Shown: positions 55,499-63,047 of the stretch, in pieces
Numbering within the stretch: position 1 is the first letter of the stretch
How the letters are laid out: each line of letters starts with the position of its first letter
From: Pseudomonadota bacterium
Lineage (GTDB): Bacteria; Pseudomonadota; Gammaproteobacteria; Steroidobacterales; Steroidobacteraceae
Length of the DNA stretch: 64,000 nt
Assembly: GCA_018241425.1 (NCBI GenBank)
Contig: JAFEDU010000004.1
Coordinates: 363,746-427,745, forward strand
Direction of reading: 5' to 3'
Program-made: the position numbers and the translations under genes
Notes under the pieces: generated by a model
What the model saw: the letters and a program-made list of their open reading frames with translations, nothing else
The model's database searches: none
Told to the model about the DNA's origin: nothing

Positions 55499-56034
55499 CG
55501 CGTGCCGACGTGTGCGGTGACTTCCGGGCGTACCGGCATGTCCAGGCGCAGGATCATCCGCAGCGCGTGCTGGACGGCGGCGGCGCGGATGGCGTCGCGG
55601 TCGCCGTCGAAGCGCTTGTGCTCGGCGATGATGTCGGTGGTGTCCGCCTTGCGGGCGGCGGCGCAGAACCAGACCGTGCCGACCGGCTTGTCCGCGGTGC
55701 CGCCCTCCGGGCCTGCGATACCGCTCACGGCGAGCGCGACACTCGCCTGGCTCACCCGCAGCGCGCCCTCGGCCATTTCCCGCACCGTCTGCTCGCTGAC
55801 CGCGCCGAAGCCCTCGAGCGTGGTTGTGGCCACGCCCAGGTCCCGCACCTTGGCGGCGTTGGAATAGGTGACGTAGCCACAATCGAACCACCCGGAGCTG
55901 CCCGGCACGTCGGTGAGGGCCTTCGCCACCCAGCCCCCCGTGCACGACTCGGCCGTCACCAGGCGCCGCTCGGCAGCCCGCAGCTTGTGCCCGACGCGGG
56001 CAGACAGTTCGTAGAGTTCGGGATCGCCCGGCAT
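55495..56034 (-). CDS. pncC: nicotinamide-nucleotide amidohydrolase (CinA C-terminal family)
   Basis: 179-residue single-domain PncC that deamidates NMN to nicotinate mononucleotide for pyridine-nucleotide recycling. The family motifs TAESCTGGWVAKALTDVPGSSGWF and AVSGIAGPEGGTADKPVGTVW are clear. The N-terminal CinA domain is absent, as in E. coli PncC. The ATG at 56034 is chosen from the family start MPGDPELYELSARVG. A 22-bp motif shared with the response-regulator promoter region lies 83 bp upstream. In many Gammaproteobacteria pncC stands between recA and mutS. Confidence 0.95.
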   Translation of the reverse strand: MPGDPELYELSARVGHKLRAAERRLVTAESCTGGWVAKALTDVPGSSGWFDCGYVTYSNAAKVRDLGVATTTLEGFGAVSEQTVREMAEGALRVSQASVALAVSGIAGPEGGTADKPVGTVWFCAAARKADTTDIIAEHKRFDGDRDAIRAAAVQHALRMILRLDMPVRPEVTAHVGTR

Positions 56035-56116
56035 GGCCGTGAGGCTACGCCGGTTGGGGCGCACCGCGATAGTGCGTGCACTGCAGCCCCGCATCCGGAC
56101 GTACGCATCCCGGGGC

Positions 56117-56138
56117 GGTAACAAAATGCTTCAGGGCG
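56117..56138. promoter_or_regulatory. 22-bp shared regulatory motif, copy 1
   Basis: Begins GGTAACAAAAT and ends GGGCG. It matches copy 2 (59697-59718) at 19 of 22 positions. It lies between pncC (83 bp) and the divergent DUF4382-type lipoprotein gene (106 bp). It may be a binding site of the OmpR-type regulator encoded at 58940-59662 (inference). Confidence 0.5.
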
Positions 56139-56243
56139 GCCGCCAGACACCTTTTGATGCCGGATGCGGGCGTGCGTCACGCGTCGCCGCCGCCCACGGC
56201 GTGCATAGTCCCGCGCCATCGCCCACTGACACGGACAGCTCCC

Positions 56244-57647
56244 ATGCGCACCCGAACCTCCGCCCTCGTTCTCGCCGGCCTCGCCGCCCTGCCGCTCGCC
56301 GGCTGCGGCGGGGGCGACAGCTCCACCCCGACCAGCACGCCGCAGGCGACCGTCAACCTCGTCGTGAGCGATACCCCGTCCGCGGGGATCACCGTGCTGT
56401 CTTTCCAGGTGGAGATCACTTCGGCGGTCCTGGAGCCGGGCAACGTCTCGCTGCTGCCGCGCCCCGTCACGGTCGACCTGGCGCAGCTCGCCTCCGATAC
56501 CGGCTTCCTGGCCTCGACGGTGATCGACTCGGCCACCTTCACGAGCCTGCAGATCAACTACGCCAACCCGCAGGTCACCATCCTGAACAACACCGGCACC
56601 ACCCTCACGCTGTCCGGCCAGTCCTGCGCTTCCGGGGCGACGTGTACTTTCGTGCCCGCGCTCAACAACGCCAGCGTCACGATTTCCAGCGGCGTGTTCC
56701 CGCTCACGGTCAGCGCCAACTCAAGCACGGGCCTTGCCCTCGACCTCAGCATCCCGGACCTGCTGCAGAGCGACCTGTCCGTCACCTTCGCCAGCGGCAA
56801 GTCGGTGAACCTCTCGCTCCTGGGCAGCGGGCCGGTGCGCATCGACGACGTGCTCGCGAGCGTGACCTCGGTGAGCGGCAGCCAGGTCGGCCTGACCACC
56901 GCCTTCGGTGACCAGCTCACCGTCACGCTCGATGGCAGCACGAGCTTCAACTACCCCACCTCGGTGTGCGCGGCCGGCGACGCCGGCTGCGTCGCGGTCG
57001 GCCAGCTCGTGACCACGGACCTGAGTCTCGCCGGGGACGGTGCCCTGAGCGTCGACACGTTCGGCTATGTCGGCGCCGCCGGCACGCCGCTGGTGAAGGG
57101 CATCGTCCTGGACGTCGGCAGCAGCACCGCGCAGGTGCTCCTGCTGCACAACCTCAACGCCGACACCCTGATGCCCGGCGAGATCGCGACCGTCACGCTG
57201 CCCACGGCGTCCGGAGCTTTCGTCGTCGGCTCGAGCGCCTACCCGAGTGTCGCGGGCGCCTCCTTCGCCGGAGCCGCCGACGTGCTGCGCGGCCAGGAGC
57301 TGGTGCTCGCCGTGGGTTCCGACCTGAGCACGGCCGGGAGTCCCTCGTTCACGAGCCCGGCCCTCTACCTCGAGGACTCGCAGATCCTGGGTGGCGTCGA
57401 GAGCGTGGACACCGCAGACGAGCAGCTGATCATCGACGGGCTCACGGGGCTGTTCTCCGCCACACCCCCCGTGCTGCAGACCCTGACCGTGCAGGCCGGC
57501 AGCAGCACGACGCTCGTCGGCTTCAGCGCGCTCAGCGACCTCGCGGCCGGCAAGCTGCTGGTCTCCAAGGGGCCGCTCTTCAACGTGCCGGGAACCGGCA
57601 CTCCGGTGCAGGCCGCGCTGCAGCTGCGGACGCGCGCCAGCAACTGA
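56244..57647 (+). CDS. large exported lipoprotein, DUF4382/DUF5666-like
   Basis: 467-residue lipoprotein. The signal ends in PLAGC (lipobox, Cys21), followed by a Ser/Thr/Pro linker. The N-terminal domain (about 36-190) begins ATVNLVVSDTPSAGITVLSFQVEITSAVL and resembles DUF4382. The remaining beta-rich part has repeated DUF5666-like units (IDDVLASVTSVSGSQVGLTT, and a similar one near the C-terminus, LGGVESVDTADEQLIIDGL). Its role at the envelope is unknown. The start ATG at 56244 is set by the signal sequence. Its stop is directly followed by the convergent histidine kinase stop. Confidence 0.75.
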   Translation: MRTRTSALVLAGLAALPLAGCGGGDSSTPTSTPQATVNLVVSDTPSAGITVLSFQVEITSAVLEPGNVSLLPRPVTVDLAQLASDTGFLASTVIDSATFTSLQINYANPQVTILNNTGTTLTLSGQSCASGATCTFVPALNNASVTISSGVFPLTVSANSSTGLALDLSIPDLLQSDLSVTFASGKSVNLSLLGSGPVRIDDVLASVTSVSGSQVGLTTAFGDQLTVTLDGSTSFNYPTSVCAAGDAGCVAVGQLVTTDLSLAGDGALSVDTFGYVGAAGTPLVKGIVLDVGSSTAQVLLLHNLNADTLMPGEIATVTLPTASGAFVVGSSAYPSVAGASFAGAADVLRGQELVLAVGSDLSTAGSPSFTSPALYLEDSQILGGVESVDTADEQLIIDGLTGLFSATPPVLQTLTVQAGSSTTLVGFSALSDLAAGKLLVSKGPLFNVPGTGTPVQAALQLRTRASN

Positions 57648-58943
57648 TCAGGCGCGGGCTCCGGGCGCGCCCGGCACGGGCGGCGCGGGCAAGGTGAGTT
57701 CAACCACGAAGCCGCCCGGCACCTGCCGGGCGGCCAGTTTGCCGCCGCAGGCCTGCGCGAGCCGCTCACACAGCGCAAGACCCAGCCCCGAGTGCCCGCT
57801 GCCCTCGCTCGGCCGCAGGCGGTGGAAGGGTCGCAGGGCCTGCAGCCACTGCGCGGGACTAAGGCCCGGCCCATGATCCTCGACGGTCAGCACCGCCTCA
57901 GAGGCGGTGAGCCGGGTCGCCACGCGCACCGGCGCAGCGCCGTGCTCCAGGGCATTGCCGACGAGGTTGAACACGACGTGGCGGACCGATTCGACCGGAA
58001 GCAGGCGCCGCCCGGCCGCCCCGGGTGCCAGCTCGACCTGGCCCGGGGCGCAGCGGGCCAGCGCACCACGCACGATGGCATCGAAGTCGGTTGCGACCAC
58101 AGTCTCGTGATAACCCGCGCGCACGTAGTGGAGGAACTGCCCCACCATCCGGTCGAGCTCGTCGATCTCCTCGACCATGGCCTGGCGCTGCGTCTCACCG
58201 GCGGCCTCGAGCAGCTCCACCTGGATGCGCAACCGCGCCAGGGGCGAGCGCAGGTCATGGGACACCCCGGCAAGCATGATTTCGCGCTCGGCCTCGAGTG
58301 CGCCCAGCCGATCCGCCATCCGCTGGAAGTCCTTCGCGAGCGACACCGCCTCGACAGGCCCGGTCACCGTCCGCAGCACGACCCGTTCGCCGCTGCCGAG
58401 GCTGCGGCTCGCCGCCGCAAGTGCGGCCAGCGGTGCCGTGAGCCGGCGGGCGAACAGCGCCGCCGCGCCCAGGACCAGCGCGGCCACGGCGAGCAGCACG
58501 CCTGCGAGCACCAGCGACGTCCCGGCGCGTGCCAGCTGCCAGTTGAGCACCCACCACGCCTGCAGCGCGCCGGGCTCGTGCACCCAGATCTCGCTCGGCA
58601 TCGAGATGCGCGTGATGCGGACCTCCGCGCCGGGAAGCTGCGTGCGCAACTCGCGCCGCAGCGTGATCAGGTAGAGGCTGAGGAAGCTCTCCTTGGCCGC
58701 GGGCGGCTCTTCCCCGGGCGCGAGCACCCGGCGGGTGATGCCCTCGGGAAGGGCATGTCCCTGGCCGTAGGCCTGCGCGGCGTCGCGGGTACGCAACGCC
58801 AGCACGCGCCCCATGGTCTGCGCCGAGGGGATGATCGTGGTCCAGGCGATCGCCGCCCACGCGATCAGCACGAACACCAGGATCGTCGATGCGATCAGCG
58901 CGGCGGTACGCGCAAAGAGGCTGTCCAGTCCGCGGCGGCTCAC
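57648..58943 (-). CDS. EnvZ-type sensor histidine kinase
   Basis: 431-residue inner-membrane kinase. Two helices (about residues 10-35 and 147-170) flank a periplasmic domain of about 110 residues. HAMP follows, then the H-box GVSHDLRSPLARLRIQ with His near residue 229. The ATPase domain has VVFNLVGNALEHG, DHGPGL and GHSGLGLAL. The start is GTG 58943, overlapping the response-regulator stop (GTGA), so the pair is coupled. It is closest to the EnvZ/RstB group by layout. Confidence 0.93.
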   Translation of the reverse strand: MSRRGLDSLFARTAALIASTILVFVLIAWAAIAWTTIIPSAQTMGRVLALRTRDAAQAYGQGHALPEGITRRVLAPGEEPPAAKESFLSLYLITLRRELRTQLPGAEVRITRISMPSEIWVHEPGALQAWWVLNWQLARAGTSLVLAGVLLAVAALVLGAAALFARRLTAPLAALAAASRSLGSGERVVLRTVTGPVEAVSLAKDFQRMADRLGALEAEREIMLAGVSHDLRSPLARLRIQVELLEAAGETQRQAMVEEIDELDRMVGQFLHYVRAGYHETVVATDFDAIVRGALARCAPGQVELAPGAAGRRLLPVESVRHVVFNLVGNALEHGAAPVRVATRLTASEAVLTVEDHGPGLSPAQWLQALRPFHRLRPSEGSGHSGLGLALCERLAQACGGKLAARQVPGGFVVELTLPAPPVPGAPGARA

Positions 58944-59662
58944 GCCGGCGGGTCCGGCACGAACACGTAGCCGGCGCCCCACACGGTCTGCAGGTAGCGC
59001 GGATGGGCGGGGTCGGCCTCCACGATGCGCCGCAGGCGCGAGATCTGGATGTCGATGCTGCGATCGAAGGCGCCGCGCTGGCGCCCCTTGGCGAGCGCCA
59101 GCAGGCGCTCGCGCGACAGCGTCTCTCCCGGGTGCGAGGCCAGCGCGTACAGCATCGCGAACTCGCCGGTGGTGAGCGGCACCGGGGCCCCGTCGCGCTC
59201 CAGCACGCGCGTCCCGGGGTGCAGGCGGAACGGGCCGAAGGCGACCACCGCGCCCTCGCTCGCCGGCGCCCCGGGCGGCCGTGTCTGGTGCCGGCGCATC
59301 ACGGCACGGATGCGCGCCACCAGCTCGCGCGGGTTGCAGGGCTTGGCGAGGTAGTCGTCGGCGCCGATCTCGAGCCCGAGGATGCGATCGATGTCATCGC
59401 CCTTGGCGGTCAGCATGACGACCGGGAGCGTGTTGCCCGAGCCGCGGAGGTCCCGGCAGATGTCGAGCCCGCCGCGGTCGGGCAGCATCAGGTCGAGCAC
59501 CATGAGGTCGACCGGCTGCTCGCGCAGCATCGTGTCCATCTGGCGCGCATTCCCGGCCAGTGCCACCTCGAATCCCTCGCGCTTGAGATAAGTCTCCAGC
59601 AGCGCCCTCAGGCGCAGGTCGTCGTCGACGAGGAGGATTCTCGGCATCGCCTCGGTACCCAT
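58940..59662 (-). CDS. OmpR-type response regulator
   Basis: 240-residue regulator. The receiver domain has VDDD, the phosphorylated Asp57 (LMVLDLMLP), Thr in MLTAKG and Lys in LAKPCNP. The C-terminal winged helix is of OmpR/PhoB type (LTTGEFAMLYALASHPGETLSRERLL, then DIQISRLRRIVE, YLQTVWGAGYVF). The first ATG (59662) and a second at 59647 are both possible. It is followed directly by its kinase. A 22-bp motif 36 bp upstream recurs upstream of pncC and may be its own target. Confidence 0.94.
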   Translation of the reverse strand: MGTEAMPRILLVDDDLRLRALLETYLKREGFEVALAGNARQMDTMLREQPVDLMVLDLMLPDRGGLDICRDLRGSGNTLPVVMLTAKGDDIDRILGLEIGADDYLAKPCNPRELVARIRAVMRRHQTRPPGAPASEGAVVAFGPFRLHPGTRVLERDGAPVPLTTGEFAMLYALASHPGETLSRERLLALAKGRQRGAFDRSIDIQISRLRRIVEADPAHPRYLQTVWGAGYVFVPDPPA

Positions 59663-59696
59663 GGCGGCATTGTGCCGCCAGCGGGCGGCACCGCAG

Positions 59697-59718
59697 GGTA
59701 ACAAAATATTTCCGGGCG
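59697..59718. promoter_or_regulatory. 22-bp shared regulatory motif, copy 2
   Basis: GGTAACAAAAT followed by ATTTCC and GGGCG, 36 bp upstream of the response-regulator ATG; 19 of 22 positions equal copy 1 at 56117-56138. This suggests autoregulation by the OmpR-type protein. Confidence 0.5.
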
Positions 59719-59820
59719 CCGTGCTGAAAAGAACCGATGCACCTGGCGTGTCTGCGCCACGTCCGGCGCCCCGTTTCTCAGGGGTAAGTTGCTCACCGGC
59801 GGCTCGGCCACCCCGGCGGC

Positions 59821-59836
59821 TGTGACGCAGCTCACG
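59821..59836. promoter_or_regulatory. CRP-like binding site
   Basis: TGTGA-CGCAGC-TCACG matches the CRP/Vfr/Clp consensus at 9 of 10 positions. It lies 35 bp upstream of the exported repeat protein at 59871, near where an activator or repressor could touch its promoter. Confidence 0.5.
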
Positions 59837-59870
59837 GAAGTTTCCAACACGCACCTACGGGAGTTATGAC

Positions 59871-60407
59871 ATGAAATTCGACCACAGCCAGTTCATGCGC
59901 GCGGCGATCCTGAGCCTGCCCCTGATGTACGCGGTGTGCACCACCGACGCACAGGCCCGGGACCGCACGCCGCACAGCGCCACCAGCACCGTGACGCGCA
60001 CGGGGCCCGCCGGCAACACCTCGACGCGGCAGACCAGCGTCGCGACCAATGGCCAGGGCGGCTTCAGCTCCGCCTCGAAGCTCACCGGCCCCGCCGGCAA
60101 CGTGACCACGCGCCAGCAGTCCGGCGGCTACAACGCGGCCACGCAGAGCTTCAGCCGCTCCGGGACCACCACCTACGCCAACGGCAAGCAGTCGAACTTC
60201 AATGCATCCGTCCAGGCGACCGGCAACGGCTACCAGCGCACGGCGACGCACACCGCCCCCGATGGCAAGAGCGTCACGAGCCAGGGCCAGGCGAGCTATA
60301 ACGCCGCGACCGGGACGGTCACGCAGAGCCGCGTGACCACCGGCCCCAACGGCAAGAGCGCGACCGAGACGCGCACGATCGCCGTCGGCACGCCGTCGAG
60401 CCACTGA
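59871..60407 (+). CDS. exported low-complexity Thr/Ser/Gly/Asn-rich protein
   Basis: 178-residue protein. A signal-like N-terminus (about residues 8-29) precedes a body made of degenerate repeats: TGPAGNTSTRQ and TGPAGNVTTRQ; then GYNAATQSFSRSG and SYNAATGTVTQSR; then TAPDGKSVT and TGPNGKSAT. Such composition suggests an extended, beta-forming surface or matrix component; no family is assigned. GGAG precedes the ATG at 59871. A CRP-like site lies 35 bp upstream and a terminator hairpin 13 bp downstream, so it is a single-gene unit. Confidence 0.75.
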   Translation: MKFDHSQFMRAAILSLPLMYAVCTTDAQARDRTPHSATSTVTRTGPAGNTSTRQTSVATNGQGGFSSASKLTGPAGNVTTRQQSGGYNAATQSFSRSGTTTYANGKQSNFNASVQATGNGYQRTATHTAPDGKSVTSQGQASYNAATGTVTQSRVTTGPNGKSATETRTIAVGTPSSH

Positions 60408-60420
60408 GCGAAGCACCGGA

Positions 60421-60453
60421 GGGTTCGCGCCCGCGCAAGGGCGCGGACCCTTT
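60421..60453 (+). terminator. intrinsic terminator after the repeat protein gene
   Basis: 12-bp stem (GGGTTCGCGCCC / GGGCGCGGACCC, with one T-G wobble), a 6-nt loop and a TTT tail, 13 bp after the stop at 60407. Confidence 0.75.
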
Positions 60454-60471
60454 CGGGCGCAAGCGGCTCCC

Positions 60472-61299
60472 ATGCCCTTCACGCACCGACACCTGCTGAT
60501 CCTCCCTGCGCTCCTGGTGCTGGCCGCCACGCTGGAGGGGCTGTGGCTGTGGCGACGGGAGTCCTACGACTGGGGCGCCTACCTCGGATCGCTCGGGGAT
60601 CTCGGCCTGCGCATCACCGGCAACCTCCTGCCCCTCGGTGCCGCCTCGGGCCTGCTCGGATGGCTGTGGAATCACCGCTTCCACACCATGCCACTGGACT
60701 CGGCCGCCTCGTGGGCGGCGCTCTTCGTCGGCCAGGAGTTCTGCTACTACTGGATGCACCGCGCCGACCATCGCGTGCGCTGGCTGTGGGCGACCCACTC
60801 GGTGCATCACTCGCCCAATGCGCTGAATCTCTCGGCCGCCTACCGGCTCGGCTGGACGGGGCGCCTGAGCATAGGTCCGGTGTTCTTCGCCCCGCTGGTG
60901 CTCGCGGGCTTTCCGCCCCTGCTGGTGGGCGCGACGCTTGCGGCCAACCTCTTCTACCAGTTCTGGCTGCACGCCACCTGGCTCCCGCGGCTCGGGCCGC
61001 TCGAGTGGTTCCTCAATACGCCGGCGCACCACCGCGTCCACCATGCCAGCAACCCCGAGTACCTCGACCACAACTTCGGCGGCGTGCTGATCGTTTTCGA
61101 CCGGGTTTTCGGGACCTTCGCCGCGGAGCAGCCCGGCGTGCGGCTGCGCTTCGGGCTCACGCGACCGCTCCGCAGCAACAATCCCCTCCTCATCGGCCTG
61201 CACGAGTGGCGCGCCATGCTCCTCGACGTGTGGCGGGCCCGGACCCTGCGCCAGCGCCTCGCGGCCCTGGTCGGGCCACCGGCCGGCGCCACGCCCTGA
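60472..61299 (+). CDS. sterol desaturase/fatty acid hydroxylase family membrane enzyme
   Basis: 275-residue di-iron membrane hydroxylase. The His boxes are HRADHRVRW, HSVHH (in WATHSVHHS) and HHRVHHASN (about residues 98-115 and 184-193), the normal ligand set. Several hydrophobic helices lie N-terminal and between them. It would hydroxylate or desaturate a lipid, sterol-like or carotenoid substrate at the inner membrane. The ATG at 60472 is in a weak ribosome-binding context. It is the last host gene before the truncated mutS start. Confidence 0.92.
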   Translation: MPFTHRHLLILPALLVLAATLEGLWLWRRESYDWGAYLGSLGDLGLRITGNLLPLGAASGLLGWLWNHRFHTMPLDSAASWAALFVGQEFCYYWMHRADHRVRWLWATHSVHHSPNALNLSAAYRLGWTGRLSIGPVFFAPLVLAGFPPLLVGATLAANLFYQFWLHATWLPRLGPLEWFLNTPAHHRVHHASNPEYLDHNFGGVLIVFDRVFGTFAAEQPGVRLRFGLTRPLRSNNPLLIGLHEWRAMLLDVWRARTLRQRLAALVGPPAGATP

Positions 61300-61410
61300 G
61301 GGTTCGGCGCGCCGCGCCGCAACCCCGTGCGGCCGCGGTGTTAGACTCTCGCGCCCGCCGCCGCGGCCCGCGGCCGGCCGACCCGTTGCCTAAGGCCCAC
61401 CCCCCCGAAC

Positions 61411-61470
61411 ATGGACAGCGCACGGATTCATACCCCGATGATGCAGCATTACCGGCAAGGATTCGTCTAA
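61411..61470 (+). pseudogene. mutS: truncated 5' end of mutS at the prophage junction
   Basis: A 19-codon ORF reading MDSARIHTPMMQHYRQGFV. The first 14 residues match the MutS N-terminus, whose consensus after a short variable lead is HTPMMQQY followed by L-x-x-K. After Tyr14 the similarity stops and a stop codon follows within 6 codons. A GTGTTAGACT sequence 51-60 bp upstream resembles a -10 region. The neighbourhood (pncC and recA nearby) is where mutS usually lies. The rest of mutS should be at the other end of the prophage, beyond this window. Confidence 0.7.
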
Positions 61471-61480
61471 GGCATTGAGC

Positions 61481-61525
61481 CGCGTGGCGAATGATCGATG
61501 CGCTGGCTAATAAAAACGCCACGCG
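61481..61525. repeat. 9-bp inverted repeat at the prophage edge
   Basis: CGCGTGGCG (61481-61489) and CGCCACGCG (61517-61525) enclose 27 nt. It lies between the mutS remnant and the Rz stop. It could terminate the late phage transcript or be an integrase or excisionase arm site. Confidence 0.4.
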
Positions 61526-61560
61526 AACATCGGAAATTCCTGAGCAATATCAATGGCCGC

Positions 61561-62073
61561 TCAGCGAGTTTTAGCCAGCTCGGATTGCTTCATTGCCCAC
61601 TCGACGGTGCGGTCCCGGTAGGTAGAGAGGATTGCACCTGCGAGTGCAAGGTCGCGCATCCCGGGCCCGATGTCTGGCCCTGCTCCAGTTCCGCTTCGCA
61701 CAGAAGGATCGCCGCTCCCGTCGGGAGGTTCGGCGGGTTGAGCTCCGGCGGCAGCTGCGCCCGCGGGGCGTCCTTGGTCGCTACGCTGTGCGACGCACAG
61801 CCGCACAGGGTGAGTAGCAGCATCAGCAGACAGCTTGTCCGCGACCGAGCGCATGGCGTTGAGTTGGTTCGTGAGGTCATCGATCGACTCCTGGGCGTTG
61901 TGCTCGTCGAGCGCCTTCTGGGCGGCCACGTCCTTGTCGTGCTGCGCCACCGCGGCGCGGTCGTGAGCGATGATCAGCTGCTCGCCGTCCCGGTGCACGC
62001 GCCACAACAGGTAGCCCTCGGCGACCGCGAGCAGCAGCACGAGCGCGAGGATCAGGTACGCCTTAATGGTCAC
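61561..62073 (-). CDS. Rz: phage inner-membrane spanin subunit (Rz-like)
   Basis: 170-residue i-spanin. The N-terminal signal anchor (TIKAYLILALVLLLAVAEGYLLW) is followed by a periplasmic coiled coil (about residues 35-80, with AAVAQHDKDVAAQKALDEHNAQESIDDL pattern). With Rz1 it fuses inner and outer membranes at the last step of lysis. The GTG at 62073 overlaps the preceding holin-like gene by 11 bp. The Rz1-like lipoprotein is encoded inside it in another frame. Confidence 0.8.
   Translation of the reverse strand: MTIKAYLILALVLLLAVAEGYLLWRVHRDGEQLIIAHDRAAVAQHDKDVAAQKALDEHNAQESIDDLTNQLNAMRSVADKLSADAATHPVRLCVAQRSDQGRPAGAAAAGAQPAEPPDGSGDPSVRSGTGAGPDIGPGMRDLALAGAILSTYRDRTVEWAMKQSELAKTR
61590..61880 (-). 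CDS. Rz1: phage outer-membrane spanin lipoprotein (Rz1-like), embedded in Rz
   Basis: 96-residue ORF lying entirely within Rz in a different frame. It carries a lipoprotein signal with lipobox LCGC (SCLLMLLLTLCGCASHS) and a Pro-rich stretch after it (AQLPPELNPPNLPTG), the two hallmarks of Rz1. The start may be ATG 61880 or ATG 61823. Nested Rz/Rz1 pairs are well known in phages such as lambda. Confidence 0.75.
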   Translation of the reverse strand: MTSRTNSTPCARSRTSCLLMLLLTLCGCASHSVATKDAPRAQLPPELNPPNLPTGAAILLCEAELEQGQTSGPGCATLHSQVQSSLPTGTAPSSGQ

Positions 62074-62437
62074 TCTCGTCCCCGAGGCGCTTCGCGAAGT
62101 CCGGCCACTTCCAGGCGATGAGCGCCTTGGTGGCCGTGTACGAGGACGGCGCAATCACGCCGCTGATCAGGGCCACGAGAAACCCGAGTCCCGACTGGGG
62201 ATGAGGCACGAAGAACGGCCACAGCCAGCGGGTGAAGACGAAGGTCGAGATCACGGCCAGGAGGCGCACGGAGGCGGTGTAGCGCTTGGTGGTGACCAGC
62301 CCCGGCGTGAGGTCGAGGTAGGTGCGCTTGATCAGCTGGGTGAACCCGGTGCCTGCGAGCGGGCCGCCCAGGAGCGGCACGAACCACGGGTAGGTCGTCA
62401 GGATGTGCAGCCACTCTTCCGGCCGGAAGAAGTCCAT
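62063..62437 (-). CDS. phage holin-like membrane protein
   Basis: 124-residue protein with about three hydrophobic segments (residues 12-32, 55-78 and 84-104), short polar N-terminus and charged C-terminus (FAKRLGDESDH), a holin-like layout. Its ATG overlaps the endolysin stop (ATGA). It may form the pore that triggers lysis, or be an accessory membrane protein; the neighbouring XhlA-like gene is the competing holin candidate. Confidence 0.6.
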   Translation of the reverse strand: MDFFRPEEWLHILTTYPWFVPLLGGPLAGTGFTQLIKRTYLDLTPGLVTTKRYTASVRLLAVISTFVFTRWLWPFFVPHPQSGLGFLVALISGVIAPSSYTATKALIAWKWPDFAKRLGDESDH

Positions 62438-62808
62438 CAGGCACGCACCCCGTCGGGCGACAGGCTGTAGTGGTTCGGGTCGGCTCGCGGGTGCACGATG
62501 TCCCCGCCCCACTTGAACTGCGCGCCTGGTACCGAGGGGGTGAGCGTCTTCCACCATGCCCCGAGGTCCCGGTGCCCGGTGTCATCCGTGATGTACTGGC
62601 CGTCCTTGAACAGGTTGAGGTCGATCGCCAGGCGGTCGCAGTGGAGGCTGTTGGTAACTCCGGTGCCGTCGGCCGCGTTCTGGGCCGCCTGCTGCGGCGA
62701 CCGGAAGAGGTCCCCGCCGGTGCAGTCGTAGCCGAGCTCCTTGACCTTCTGGATCAGGAGCGCGGCCGCCTGCATGAATTCCATCTGGAGGGTGAGGAGG
62801 TCGCTCAC
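62437..62808 (-). CDS. phage endolysin, M15-type peptidase
   Basis: 123-residue peptidoglycan peptidase of the VanY/L-alanyl-D-glutamate type. The zinc site is visible as SLHCDRLAIDLNLF (His and Asp) and DPNHYSL (His), with a catalytic WGGDI before it. There is no signal peptide, so it depends on a holin for release. The start is GTG at 62808, overlapping the XhlA-like stop (GTGA). Confidence 0.88.
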   Translation of the reverse strand: MSDLLTLQMEFMQAAALLIQKVKELGYDCTGGDLFRSPQQAAQNAADGTGVTNSLHCDRLAIDLNLFKDGQYITDDTGHRDLGAWWKTLTPSVPGAQFKWGGDIVHPRADPNHYSLSPDGVRA

Positions 62809-63044
62809 AGGTGCCAGTGGTCCCACACCCACTTTCCGACCACCCCGACCACAGCCCCGAGTCCGCCGATCAGCCAGATCGCGCCGCGCCCCTTGTTCAC
62901 CACCGCCACCAGGTCATCGACCGATGCCTGCAGCTTCTCGATCGTCGGGCCCATGGTCTCGAGCCTCGCGATGCGCTCCCCGTGGCTGCTCAACCGACTG
63001 TTGAAGTCGTGCAGCCGCCAATCGACCCTGCTCTCGTCGGTCAT
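62805..63044 (-). CDS. XhlA-like phage membrane protein
   Basis: 79-residue protein. An N-terminal soluble coiled coil (RLSSHGERIARLETMGPTIEKLQ) precedes one C-terminal transmembrane helix (AIWLIGGLGAVVGVVGKWVW), the layout of the haemolysin XhlA family found beside phage lytic enzymes. Start ATG 63044, three bases after the tail-spike stop. Confidence 0.75.
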   Translation of the reverse strand: MTDESRVDWRLHDFNSRLSSHGERIARLETMGPTIEKLQASVDDLVAVVNKGRGAIWLIGGLGAVVGVVGKWVWDHWHL

Positions 63045-63047
63045 GAT

